DNA from: Crossaster papposus | Lineage: Eukaryota > Echinodermata > Asteroidea > Velatida > Solasteridae | Length of the DNA stretch: 64,000 nt | Direction of reading: 5' to 3' | Assembly (NCBI GenBank): GCA_037893245.1 | Contig: JBAIAA010000519.1 | Coordinates: 372,001 to 436,000 of the forward strand | Shown: in pieces, positions 36,355-46,730 of the stretch | How the letters are laid out: each line of letters starts with the position of its first letter | How positions within the stretch are numbered: position 1 is the stretch's first letter | Position numbers and translations under genes: made by a program | Notes under the pieces: generated by a model | Told to the model about the DNA's origin: nothing | Database searches by the model: none | What the model saw: the letters and a program-made list of their open reading frames with translations, nothing else

Positions 36355-38175
36355 TAAATCTTAACAGTAGCAATCAGATTCAGACCCAACAGCCCCAGTA
36401 AACTGAGCCGTCCCGTGGTTGAGACATAAATCTCAACAGTTGCGATCAGATTCAGACCCACATGCCCCATTAAACAGAGCCGTCTGGTGGTTGAGACACT
36501 AAATCTCAACAGTTGCGATCAGATTCAGACCCACATAAACTGAGCCGTCCGGTGGTTGAGACACTAAATCTCAACAGTTGCAATCAGATTCAGATCTGCC
36601 AGCCCCAGTAAACTGAGCCGTCCGGTGGTTGAGACATAAATCTCAACAGTTGCGATCAGATTCAGACCCACATGCCCCATTAAACTGAGCCGTCCGGTGG
36701 TTGAGACACTAAATCTCAACAGTTGCAATCAGATTCAGATCTGCCAGCCCCAGTAAACTGAGCCGTCCGGTGGTTGAGACATAAATCTCAACAGTTGCGA
36801 TCAGATTCAGATCCGCCAGCCCCAGTAAACTGAGCTGTTCGGTGGTTGAGACATAAATCTCAACAGTTGCAATCAGATTCAGATCTGCCAGCCCCAGTAA
36901 ACTGAGCTGTCCCGTGGTTGAGACATAAATCTCAACAGTTGCGATCAGATTCAGATCTGCCAGCCCCAGTAAACTGAGCCGTCCGGTGGTTGAGACATAA
37001 ATCTCAACAGTTGCGATCAGATTCAGACCCGCCAGCCCCAGTAAACTGAGCTGTTCGGTGGTTGAGACATAAATCTCAACAGTTGCGATCAGATTCAGAT
37101 CCGCCAGCCCCAGTAAACTGAGCTGTTCGGTGGTTGAGACATAAATCTCAACAGTTGCGATCAGATTCAGACCCGCCAGCCCCAGTAAACTGAGCCGTCC
37201 GGTGGTTGAGACATAAATCTCAACAGTTGCGATCAGATTCAGATCCGCCAGCCCCAGTAAACTGAGCTGTCCGGTGGTTGAGACATAAATCTCAACAGTT
37301 GCGATCAGATTCAGACCCGCCAGCCCCAGTAAACTGAGCTGTCCGGTGGTTGAGACATAAATCTCAACAGTTGCGATCAGATTCAGACCCACATGCCCCA
37401 TTAAACAGAGCCGTCTGGTGGTTGAGACACTAAATCTCAACAGTTGCGATCAGATTCAGACCCACATAAACTGAGCCGTCCGGTGGTTGAGACACTAAAT
37501 CTCAACAGTTGCAATCAGATTCAGATCTGCCAGCCCCAGTAAACTGAGCCGTCCGGTGGTTGAGACATAAATCTCAACAGTTGCGATCAGATTCAGACCC
37601 ACATGCCCCATTAAACTGAGCCGTCCGGTGGTTGAGACACTAAATCTCAACAGTTGCAATCAGATTCAGATCTGCCAGCCCCAGTAAACTGAGCCGTCCG
37701 GTGGTTGAGACATAAATCTCAACAGTTGCGATCAGATTCAGATCCGCCAGCCCCAGTAAACTGAGCTGTTCGGTGGTTGAGACATAAATCTCAACAGTTG
37801 CAATCAGATTCAGATCTGCCAGCCCCAGTAAACTGAGCCGTCCGGTGGTTGAGACATAAATCTCAACAGTTGCGATCAGATTCAGACCCGCCAGCCCCAG
37901 TAAACTGAGCCGTCCGGTGGTTGAGACATAAATCTCAACAGTTGCAATCAGATTCAGACCCACCAGCCCCAGTAAACTGAGCTGTTCGGTGGTTGAGACA
38001 TAAATCTCAACAGTTGCGATCAGATTCAGACCCGCCAGCCCCAGTAAACTGAACTGTCCGGTGGTTGAGACATAAATCTCAACAGTTGCGTTCAGATTCA
38101 GACCCGCCAGCCCTAGTAAACTGAGCCGTCCAGTGGTTGAGACATAAATCTCAACAGTTGCGATCAGACCCGCCA
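36355..38175. repeat. 72-bp minisatellite, about 25 units, in the intron after CTLD7
   Basis: Head-to-tail units of about 72 bp containing GGTGGTTGAGACATAAATC and CAGCCCCAGTAAACTGAG, with small sequence variants. Some units read GACACTAAATC (one extra base) and some are shortened. A block starting near 36450, carrying CATGCCCCATTAAACAGAG, recurs about 930 bp later near 37380, which gives a higher-order duplication. On the minus strand most units share an open frame (24-residue repeat with LSLLGLAGLNLIATVEIYVS), but the variant units introduce TAG. I treat the array as intronic rather than coding. Confidence 0.9.
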
Positions 38176-38483
38176 GCCCCACTGTGGAATCGGCTCACAG
38201 GAATTGGCTCTGATGGACCCGGGTACAAAATACCCGGTTCCGATCAGACTGTCGGAACGAGTCACGGATCTACTGAATAGATTGGACCTGCGGTTCCGGT
38301 TCCTATATTATATTGGAACCAGGTAGAACTGGGAAACCGCCGGAAGCCTGGGTAACCACCGGAAGCCTGGGGAACCGCTGGAACGTGCAAACGTGAAACT
38401 GGTTTGTGCAGCCTCAAGTGGAAAAGTTTACAACAGGATTTGAACTGGTTGTAGTCTTGTGATGTAATTTTGGATTAGGTTGG

Positions 38484-38690
38484 TTAACCAGTTCACACCG
38501 GGATTATTTTGACAATGACCCAGGCACGAGATTCTTTTTCACAAATATCGATATCAGGCGGGTTCAGGCCGGTTGCTGATGACAGATATATTTCCGCCCT
38601 CGCTCTAAGTTGCTTGTGGTGTGCTGATCGCTCCTCCGTTTTGAATTTGTAAAATTTGTGCGTGAATACACGCCAAATGTTTGATAATGT
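38484..38690. mobile_element. TTAA MITE, diverged 5' fragment
   Basis: TTAACCAGTTCACACCGGGA followed by diverged family text (CGGGTTCAGGCCGG, GCTGATGACA, TTTTGAATTTG). The right terminus is lost. It sits just downstream of CTLD7 exon 2. Confidence 0.6.
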
Positions 38691-38731
38691 GCATAAGATA
38701 CTATTCAGATCGGGGGAAAAATGATTCCTAC

Positions 38732-38905
38732 GTTTGGAAGATTTGCAGATGTAGTTGGTTCTCTCGGTACAGTCGACGTCGCTCCATCTGCCGCTCAGAT
38801 CCAACATGACGCAGTTGTTGTTTGCAATCGTATCATCAGTAGGTTCGTTGGTCTCCCAGTTCACATAGTTCATCACAGTCTGATCAAACCAGTGGTTTAA
38901 GTTGT
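38732..38905 (-). CDS. CTLD7, exon 2 (EPT motif)
   Basis: Acceptor CTTTCAG, donor GTAGGA; phase 1 in, phase 1 out. It encodes NLNHWFDQTVMNYVNWETN, EPTDDTIANNNCVMLDL, GRWSDVDC and NYICKSSK. EPT (EPN-like) with WSD indicates a probable Ca2+ site of mannose type. The Met codons inside are not starts. This is the last CTLD before the stalk. Confidence 0.87.
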
Positions 38906-39066
38906 CTGAAAGAAGAGAACAAAATACTTACTGATCAATTGTTTAATCCCCAGCTGAATGCAAGTCAGTGGTCGATTCCTGGGTCAAATTTCATTGAGCC
39001 AACAACAGTTCAAAAATGACAGCATACGGCATCTTGCCAACAATTTTGGCCGTCAACCAGCTTATA

Positions 39067-39145
39067 TTAACCAGTTCGCGCAATTTTAAATTTTTATTTA
39101 CAGGACCCAGGTGCGGGATTATTTTTCACGAACATCGACCATTAG
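39067..39145. mobile_element. TTAA MITE, short fragment
   Basis: TTAACCAGTTCGCGC then GCGGGATTATTTTTCACGAA. Only the left portion of the family is recognisable. Confidence 0.5.
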
Positions 39146-39666
39146 AAATATTTTGCCAAAAAGTAAAAGCGGCAAAAAAACCAAAAAAAATCAAACAAAA
39201 ATATTGGAATTCAATTGAAAATGTCAGTATGTCAGTCTCCTTAAGTGTTGGTGTTTTTGACAATGCAAGACAATTTCAATATTAGTCAGAACATAATTTG
39301 GCATTTTTGTTTCACAAGGTGTACTCACTACACGGCCCACTCTTAGCTGTTTATGTACTTAGCCCTGTAGTTGGACCCTAAAAAACTCAGACTTGAATTT
39401 GTGGCCCAGGATTCAGCATCTATGTACTCTGACCATTCTTCTACTCGGCTCTAATTGTACTTAGATTACTTGGTCGTCGGATTTCAGAACCTAAATAGTT
39501 CTTGTGCTTACAAGAACTGGAATACTGTGCAACATCACTGTGAGCGCTTAATCTAATAATTACAGCATCAAATGTTTAAGTAGTCAATCACATGAGAATT
39601 TCAATATTCAAATTTTACACCAAATTTTTAAATGGCTTAGTTCGAGATCCCAGCATATATACTCAC

Positions 39667-39933
39667 CACCGCCGCGAGTTACACCCAGCCAAATCTTGGC
39701 GCTATTTCCAAAAACCTTTTTGGCTTCGCTCTTGATGAAATCTTCCTCTGCTGTGCTGTGTATGCTGGGTAATTGGCCTCCGTTCTGGCTAATAGCGCAG
39801 GTTAGATCACCAGCGTCCTGAGTGATCATTGTGGCTGCTGTATCGAACATGTAGCAATTATCTGATCCTGGGAATTCAACATAGCCAGGAGGACAGACCC
39901 CTCCCTTCAGACCTGGGACCGTTGGTGGAGTAG
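39667..39933 (-). CDS. CTLD7, exon 1
   Basis: Acceptor GTATTCAG, donor GTGAGT; phase 1 in, phase 1 out. A Thr/Pro linker (STPPTVPGLKGG) leads into VCPPGYVEFPGSDNCYMFDT, then TCAISQNGGQLPSIHSTAEE and IWLGVTRGG. CPPGYVEF and NCYMF are a textbook CTLD start. The intron again falls just after the WIGL-equivalent. Confidence 0.88.
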
Positions 39934-40004
39934 CTGAATACACAAATACAAACACACAAGTTGATTTGTCTGTCAAATTTACCGCCTTATTTAGGACAGT
40001 TATA

Positions 40005-40240
40005 GGGCCTTTTCGAATCCCTGGCTTGGTCTTCGTCTTTGGCTTAAGGCGATTTTAGATTCCCAACTGCGAGATCCCCTGCCACATTTTGATGCCTGTT
40101 GTGCTTCAGAAACATTCAATCTACTGATATGAACCCAAAAGTTATACTATTTCTATTTGCTTTATTTCTATTTGCTTCTCAGTAATTCAGAATTCAGAGG
40201 CCAAAGCCGAAGACGAAGCAAAGGTTTCAAAAAAGCATGT
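40005..40240. mobile_element. TIR element with GGGCCTTTTC ends, copy 2 (inverted)
   Basis: Starts GGGCCTTTTCGAATCCCTGG and ends GCAAAGGTTTCAAAAAAGC. The interior matches the reverse complement of 20195-20441 (TACTGATATGAACCCAAAAG). Confidence 0.7.
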
Positions 40241-40574
40241 AGTATCCTCTCATGTTGACAACAGTGGACAACATGTTAACAACATATTACAGTGGAAAGC
40301 TGCTATACCAAAAACCGCTACACCAAACATTTGGCTATACCAAACACTTTCGTTGGATCCTGGTTTTTGTGTACAAAAAACGAACATTTTTGTTGTTAAA
40401 AAAAATGTCAAAGGATTCACAAATCCACTATCCTCGACTCTGATTTTTGTGTTTAGACATAACCAAACATTGTTGTTGAAAATATGTCAACAGATTTTTA
40501 GAAATCCACTGGGTATATTAAATACTATTTAGGCGGTTTTTAATTCCTAAACTTCAAACGGCCGGTGCTTATGT

Positions 40575-40797
40575 TAAAGGTAGTATACACCATTGGTAAT
40601 TGCTTAAATTTTCATGAATGGGTAAATTTGAGGGGTTGTATTTCATAATAAATATATATTACGGACCTGTCCGAAAATTTACAATCATAGAGGCCGAGAA
40701 AAGCAAGAAAAACAGCGTTTGTTTACAACCGGCGTCGAGCAGTTATTCTTATGTTATCTTTGTTTTTTCGCGATCGCCGCCTGGCGATCGCAATTTG
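40575..40797. mobile_element. AAAGGTAG-type MITE fragment
   Basis: TTAAAGGTAGTATACACCAT followed by GGTAATTGC, the inverted orientation of the 14-kb family, ending in the CGATCGCCGCCTGGCGATCG hairpin. A tandem array follows directly. Confidence 0.6.
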
Positions 40798-41070
40798 AAA
40801 TCCTGTGATTGCTTGAGGACTAACATCTTCCTACTAATAGCTTGAAATCTTGTGATTGCTTGAGGACTAACATCATCCTACTAATAGCTTGAAATCCTGC
40901 GATTGCTTGAGGACTAACATCTTCCTACTAATAGCTTGAAATCCTGTGATTGCTTGAGGACTAACACCTTCCTACCAATAGCTTGAAATCCTGTGATTGC
41001 TTGAGGACTAACATCTTCCTACTAATAGCTTGAAATCCTGCGATTGCTTGAGGATCGACACCTTCCTACC
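40797..41070. repeat. 47-bp tandem repeat, about six units
   Basis: Units contain AATCCTGTGATTGCTTGAGG then ACTAACATCTTCCTACTAAT and AGCTTGA. It lies in the intron just downstream of CTLD6 exon 3. Confidence 0.85.
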
Positions 41071-41174
41071 ACAATTATTTGACTGACCTCACTCCCCCAT
41101 ATCTTCAGATAGAGACCGTCTTTGCTGAGAGTCAAGAATTCAATAATTGATGTTTGCTGTGTAGCCCAACTTAC

Positions 41175-41340
41175 AGGGATATTTGCAGAAGTACAAGTTG
41201 GCATCAGCGCAAGCACGGACAGCCCAGTAGCCTTCACGAGTTAAGGCCACACAATCTCCATTGTTGTTGTTTGGTTCATTGGGACCCCAATTTGTGGAGG
41301 TCAGCGGCCACTTGTCAATCCACTCAAATACTCCAGTTAC
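41175..41340 (-). CDS. CTLD6, exon 3 (EPN motif)
   Basis: Acceptor ATTGCAAG, donor GTAAGT; phase 0 in, phase 1 out. It encodes VTGVFEWIDKWPLTSTNWG, then PNEPNNNNGDCVALT, YWAVRACADANLYFCKY. EPN is the mannose-type signature, but WAV replaces WND, so one Ca2+ ligand appears lost. Binding may be weakened or altered. This is the only true EPN among the seven repeats. Confidence 0.88.
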
Positions 41341-41529
41341 CTTGCAATTTAAAATAGAGAATGAAAGAATAGTCAAACAAACTCATATATATTGGTAGAC
41401 TTGAGGACAAGTCGCTCGACAGTCTTGTCAATATTTATTAGTTTAGCGTTGTGTACTGTAAAGTTGTTATCATATTAACGGTTTTGACATTTAATAATAC
41501 ACCGAAACATGTAAGCCACGCTTACTAGA

Positions 41530-42150
41530 CTAGACTTGTGAAAGGACTTGGGACTAGACTTGTGAAAGGACTTGGGATTGGACTTGTGAAAGGACTTGGG
41601 ACTGGACTTGTGAAAGGACTTGGGACTGGACTTGTGAAAGGACTTGGGACTGGACTTGTGAAAGGACTTGGGACTGGACTTGTGAAAGGACTTGGGACTG
41701 GACTTGTGAAAGGAATTGGGACTGGACTTGTGAAAGGACTTGGGACTGGACTTGTGAAAGGACTTGGGACTGGACTTCTGAAAGGACTTGTGAAAGGACT
41801 TGGGACTGGACTTGTGAAAGGACTTGAGACTGGACTTCTGAAAGGACTTGTGAAAGGACTTGGGACTGGACTTCTGAAAGGACTTGTGAAAGGACTTGGG
41901 ACTGGACTTGTGAAAGGACTTGGGACTGGACTTCTGAAAGGACTTGTGAAAGGACTTGGGACTGGACTTGTGAAAGGACTTGAGACTTGAATTGTGAAAG
42001 GACTTGTGAAAGGACTTAGGACTGGACTTGTGAAAGGACTTGCAGGGACTTGTAAAGGGACTTGGGACTGGAATTGTGAAAGAACTTGAGACTTGAATTG
42101 TGAAAGGACTTGTGAAAGGACTTAGGACTGGACTTGTGGAAGGACTTGCA
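41530..42150. repeat. GGACTTGTGAAAGGACTTGG minisatellite
   Basis: About 25 units of 21-27 bp built from GGACTTGTGAAAGGACTTGG and GACTGGACTT, with higher-order variants (GGACTTCTGAAAGGACTT). The long plus-strand frame (KGLGTGLV repeats) is a shadow. It ends in CAGGGACTCTACTACTACTC, echoing the end of the 9045-9290 array. It sits in the intron between CTLD6 exons 2 and 3. Confidence 0.88.
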
Positions 42151-42421
42151 GGGACTCTACTACTACTCGGCTAGATCCTTTAGCAATATCAACCAATACC
42201 AATAGAAACCTACCACGATGTTACTAGGAGTTTGTTCTTCGTTTCTTTTTGAAAAAAAAATCTTCAAGCTTGAAAACTGCTGCAGAAAATATATCATGTA
42301 ATATCACCATCAGATTTCCTGCTCATACATATTGCATGATAGTCCTTCCAGTACACAAGCTTTTTTACGCTAATCCACTGTACAACTCCAGATCATCCAC
42401 CCTAAATCAATGCGTACTTAC

Positions 42422-42556
42422 AGAATTACGCCTCATTCCCAACCAGGCATCAACCGGTGCAGTATCTGAACCAGCGTCGTACAGGAGGTAGGTGAATAAC
42501 GCCCCAGCGTATGGGTCATTCACTGACAGCAAGTTACCACCCCTACTGACACAATC
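42422..42556 (-). CDS. CTLD6, exon 2 (AWLGM)
   Basis: Acceptor TTTCTAG, donor GTAAGT; exactly 45 codons, phase 0 both sides. It encodes DCVSRGGNLLSVNDPYAGAL, then FTYLLYDAG and VDAWLGMRRNS. GGNLLSV and AWLGM correspond to the GATLASI and WIGL motifs of the fold. Confidence 0.86.
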
Positions 42557-43396
42557 CTAGAAATCAAGACAAGCAATTCCTGGGGTTAGATGTCAAATCC
42601 AAACCAACCCTGTCTGCACGATAAGGCTGTGATGATTTGTCAACAGTTAATTAATCAATGGTGTATCCTACCTTTAAATTAAATCAATTTACAGGGTTGG
42701 TTTTGCTACGGTCGTTCTTCAGGGCTGGTGGATTTTGGCACCGGCAACTTTGCTAAACTGGCATAAAATTATATCTCGGCAATCGGTACTAAATTCTAAC
42801 GAGCCTGCAGCATATCCTAGATCGTCGGTCAACACCTCACCTCAACCTTCCATTACATTCTTTGTGTGTCTCTGTCTGCTAATGACCCTCAATCGTTTCT
42901 GACCCCCCTCTCTCTCACACTCTGAGACAATACTTATTTTTAAAAGCATGTTTGTTTCTGCGTCAATACCCATGGGCGGTTTTGACAATTCACACGTCAC
43001 AATGCTGTGCGTCGCAAGTAGCGCGTGCATGCATATACTTCCACTGGTTGAACACTACTGTTAAAAAAACCAAACTGACTGTGCGCATGAACCTCAATGT
43101 ATACATACCGATTGGACAAAAGTTTGCAAACGTCATACAAACTTAGATGGTCTGACGCGTGAATGGGTCGACGCGCACAAATTATATTAAAAAAGTACTA
43201 ACAAAAATAGAACTAGATTGTGACACAGTCATAAATAGTCATAAAACCAAATATCATTTGAATCTGTGAGGGTCAGGTGAAAATACATGTTGATTTGACA
43301 CGGAATGCTCCTGTATGAGTTAATTATTATTATAATGATCGTAACATAGTATGCGCATTTGATCAGTTGGTGGATGGTTTTTGTAGTGAAACGTAC

Positions 43397-43524
43397 CGCT
43401 CTGGCCGCCTCAAATGAGCGTTTGGTCTTGCTCTCCATAAGGAAGCATGTGTCAAAGTAGTTGGAGTACTTCTTGTCCGAACATGGGTTTCCTGGTAGGA
43501 GAGGAGGATCACCACCAGATGACA
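43397..43524 (-). CDS. CTLD6, exon 1
   Basis: Acceptor TTTGTAG, donor GTACGT; phase 1 in, phase 0 out. A linker (VSSGGDPPLLPGNP) is followed by CSDKKYSNYFDTCFLMESK and KRSFEAARA. The helix-2 Cys is in the next exon (DCVSRGGNLLSV), so the intron splits the helix, similar to CTLD3. The open frame around this exon on the genomic strand is longer but intronic. Confidence 0.84.
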
Positions 43525-43819
43525 CTACAAAGATTGAGGGCAAAACAAAAGGTGAAAGGTGATTGGGAGACAATAGGTATAAACTCAAGGGTAGCATAGT
43601 GCAATTCTTAGGGAATACTACTGGGTGGCATAATAGACAAGATGGACACATGGTACCCAAAGTCACATTATAGGTACCGTGCATCCCCCCAACGGTTTTT
43701 AAGAGAGAAAAAAAGGATTCCCATATTTCTGTATTATGCAAGTACCGGTAATCTTGATATATATATAATGAAAAAGAAGAAAATGGCATAGGACAAAATA
43801 GAACAGAACCTGCTACTAC

Positions 43820-43925
43820 CTAATGGTGACTGGCAGAGATAGGCTCGTGGGGTGGAACACGTGTCATCGTTCCACAGGCCAGGGTTACTGGGATCGTTCA
43901 TCATCGCTACGCAACTACCAGAGTT
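43820..43925 (-). CDS. CTLD5, exon 3 (WND motif)
   Basis: Acceptor GTTGGCAG, donor GTAGTA (weak); phase 0 in, phase 1 out. It encodes NSGSCVAMMNDPSNPGLWND then DTCSTPRAYLCQSPL. A perfect WND precedes the penultimate Cys. The frame passes to CTLD6 after a Ser/Gly-rich linker encoded at the start of the next exon. Confidence 0.86.
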
Positions 43926-44145
43926 CTGCCAACGATAAGAGTACATTGAGTATAAGACCAATTTTTCCAAACTTTAACCAAAATGACACATGCCGACTAC
44001 GTACTACAAATTAACATACGGACTACGTACATGTTTACTGAAATACTGATTGCATAGTCTCTTTCTGAACTTTATTCAAGTGAGACAAAAAGCTGCTTAG
44101 TTTTGCCAAAATGTTGTAGCATGATTACAGACTGGTGCCACCTAC

Positions 44146-44309
44146 CGGGTCAGTAATTGGCACAATATTGTCAGGTTGGCCTGGTGACCAGTGCGTATTT
44201 GTCAATGGCGACTCATCAGTCCAATGATATTGATCGTGGATGCCTATACCATTCAAGCCAATCCACATGTCCACGCCAGGAAATGCCTTAATTATGGCCG
44301 TCATCAGAG
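44146..44309 (-). CDS. CTLD5, exon 2 (WIGL, QPD)
   Basis: Acceptor TGTTTCAG, donor GTAGGT; phase 1 in, phase 0 out. It encodes ALMTAIIKAFPGVDMWIGLN, YHWTDESPLTNTHWSPG and QPDNIVPITDP. WIGL, WTD and QPD are all in register with CTLD1 and CTLD3. QPD plus the WND of the next exon makes this one of the best-preserved candidate sugar sites in the protein. Confidence 0.88.
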
Positions 44310-44556
44310 CTGAAACAACAAAATACAATCAAAAATACAAACATAAAAGCCTGTAAAAAAAAAATTGTTTTAAATTTACAACAAGGCGGCTGCTACAAAG
44401 AAGAAAGGAAAGAAATGAAAGACCGAGATGGAATCTGTGTGTTGAGTGATCTGTACACTGCCAACAATAAATCGTTCTTGAAAGAAGAAACAATTTATTG
44501 GTTTCTTACCGAAACAAGAACAATTATGTGTGTTGACTTTTTACTGCTGTGGCTCT

Positions 44557-44784
44557 TTAACCAGTTCGCGCGGGGATTATTTTAACATCGCCGAGCTGAC
44601 GGGCGGGATTAATTTTAACGAAACTCGATCCGAAGCGGGTTCAGGCTGATAGTGCCGGGAAAGCACACCCACGCATTTCTGGCCTTGCTCGCTGCTGACA
44701 TACATTTTCGAACTTGAACTTGATTCGTTTTGAATTTAGGGAAATATTTGCGTTTATATACGTCATCCGGCGCGAACTGGTTAT
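44557..44784. mobile_element. TTAA MITE, copy 2
   Basis: Starts TTAACCAGTTCGCGCGGGGA and ends GGCGCGAACTGGTTAT. It is slightly shorter than copy 1 because of a small internal deletion (GCGTGTTTATGCGTCATC is missing). It is intronic in CTLD5. Confidence 0.8.
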
Positions 44785-44892
44785 TCAAAGTTTATTGTTT
44801 CAGTAGTTACACCAATTGTTCAGCTCACTGTTTGCAACATTTTATTCTGTCACTGGTATGTTCCAAATATATTGTTATTTTCAGATCACAGA

Positions 44893-45103
44893 TTAACCAG
44901 TTCGTGCCGGAGGACGTATATACACGCAAAGTTTCCCCCCAGATTCAAAACGGATGACGCATAAACAAGTCACAAACAAGGCAGGAAATGTCTGTCAGCA
45001 GCGAGCAAGGCCGGAAATGTGTGGGTGTGCTTCCCGGTACCATCGGCCTGAACCCGCCTCCAATCGAATTTCGTTAAAAAAAAATCTGGCGCAAACTGGT
45101 TAA
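44893..45103. mobile_element. TTAA MITE, copy 3 (inverted)
   Basis: Starts TTAACCAGTTCGTGCCGGAG and ends GCGCAAACTGGTTAA. The interior (CAAAACGGATGACGCATAAA, GGAAATGTGTGGGTGTGCTT) is the reverse complement of copies 1, 2 and 4. Confidence 0.8.
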
Positions 45104-45581
45104 GGATGGTTACTTATTTGAACTTTATTTGTTAAGATGTTTTAGGATTCAAAAGATTGAAAAGGGTGTAAAGTTTCACTACTGTTTGTGTGTTTGAACT
45201 ACATACAATAGCCAAGTGCTAAAATAGCAAAAATTTGAATGAGTGCTTCACTTTTCCTCTGTTGCATTAAAAAGTGGAAGTAATAATTTGTTTAGGAAAC
45301 ACAAACAGTTGTGTTTGTTATGTTTGTTTGATAAGTTAACATTCAATCAATGCAAAGAAATGTTCACTCATCGTTACAAAAAGAAATATAGAAAGCAAAA
45401 ATGACAATAATAGAGATGAACAGAAATCCACAAGTATTTCAACTTGTAAAATTGACTTAAAAAGGAACAGGTGGTGTTGTTAATTACGATAGCTAGTGGG
45501 ATTAACTTGATAGTATGGAGGTGATTTCCACAAACATAAATTTGGTGAATTTAATCGTAAGTAAACACTCAATAAACTCGG

Positions 45582-45822
45582 TTAACCAGTTCGCGCCGGG
45601 ATTATTTTAACATCACTGAGCCGACAGGCGGGATTATTTTTAACAAAACTCGATCCGTAGCGGGTTTAAGCTGATAGTGCTTGGAAGCACACCCACGCAT
45701 TTCCGGCCTTGCGCGCTGCTGACATACATTCCCGAACTTGAACTTGGCGTGTTTATGCGTCATCCGTTTTGAATTTGGGAAATTGTTTGCGTTTATATAC
45801 TCATCCGGGGCGAACTGGTTAA
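45582..45822. mobile_element. TTAA MITE, copy 4
   Basis: Starts TTAACCAGTTCGCGCCGGGA and ends GGGGCGAACTGGTTAA. 241 bp, closest to copy 1. It lies about 115 bp from the exon at 45936. Confidence 0.82.
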
Positions 45823-45935
45823 CATTTATTGTTAATTCATTTTTATTGTTTTATTATGTGTTTTATTGTTTTATTATGTGTGTTTTTGTTTTTGTTTTTG
45901 TTTTGTTTTTTTGGGGGGGGATATTTGGACTTTAC

Positions 45936-46205
45936 CTTGCTGTCCAGGGTTGCCCACTGTGGCAAGGGTCGCCCCTGCAACTGACGCCGTCTTACAATCC
46001 TCATTGGCATCAAGCCAGCCTAAGCGTTGGCCCTCTTCCGTGCCTCTCACGCTGAAGCACATGTTGTCCAGTCGGAAGTAATCCTGGGGGCACTCGCCGG
46101 TGGTTGGATAGCCTGGTATAAGACCAATTGGCAGAAGGGTGTCCTTGTTGCGTTTGCAGACAAACTTGAGTTTATTCCCACAAGCACTTCTTCCCCACTC
46201 TCCGT
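45936..46205 (-). CDS. end of CTLD4 fused in one exon to start of CTLD5
   Basis: Acceptor GTTCACAG, donor GTAAAG; phase 1 in, phase 1 out. The first part (NGEWGRSACGNKLKFVCKR) closes CTLD4; EWGRSAC lacks the Asp of WND. An interdomain linker (LLPIGLIPGYPTTG) follows, then CTLD5 begins: CPQDYFRLDNMCFSVRG and LDANEDCKTASVAGATLATV. It is the only exon spanning a domain boundary between two CTLDs, so an intron has been lost or never existed there. Confidence 0.87.
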
Positions 46206-46730
46206 CTGTGAACAAAGAAAACAAAATCCCAAACTATGCATTGATTACCACGATTGTCACTGGCATTCGTCCAGGCTCATATAAACAGGTTTTAAACATA
46301 CTTTTAAACCGGCCAATCACATATTTATTCCCAATTATATGAACAACTGAATTAAACAAATGGAATAATAAACTTCTGGAAATTAACAGATCTTTTGCAT
46401 CTGATTTCAAAGCAGATCTATAGAGGGTCTCCATACAAAATATGCCCAACCATATTTACAGGTCCTGCAAGAAAAATTGTCTCTATTTCATCAAAATCTG
46501 ACTATAAGCAAAGTCATGTCTTAAGGCCGGTTTTATACTTAATGCGAATGCAAATTGAATATGCTGTCACAAAACATTTGCTTCAAACAAATTTGTGTAA
46601 ATACGCAGCGCAAATGTCACCAAATTGTGTTTATGTCCGCACCGATCATGAACCGGCCGTTTGTCTGTCACACTCAAAAGAACATACAACCGCACATATG
46701 GAGATTTGTGGGGAAGACCTTTGTTTCCCT

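Noticed and set aside
36709-38182. 243- and 180-codon minus-strand repeat frames as receptor exons
   Set aside because: Frames arise from the 72-bp unit. Variant units insert stops, and the flanking exons (38732, 36274) already join in phase without them.
41538-41990. 150-codon plus-strand frame of KGLGTGLV repeats
   Set aside because: It is the translation of a minisatellite with unit length often divisible by three. It lies antisense within a receptor intron.
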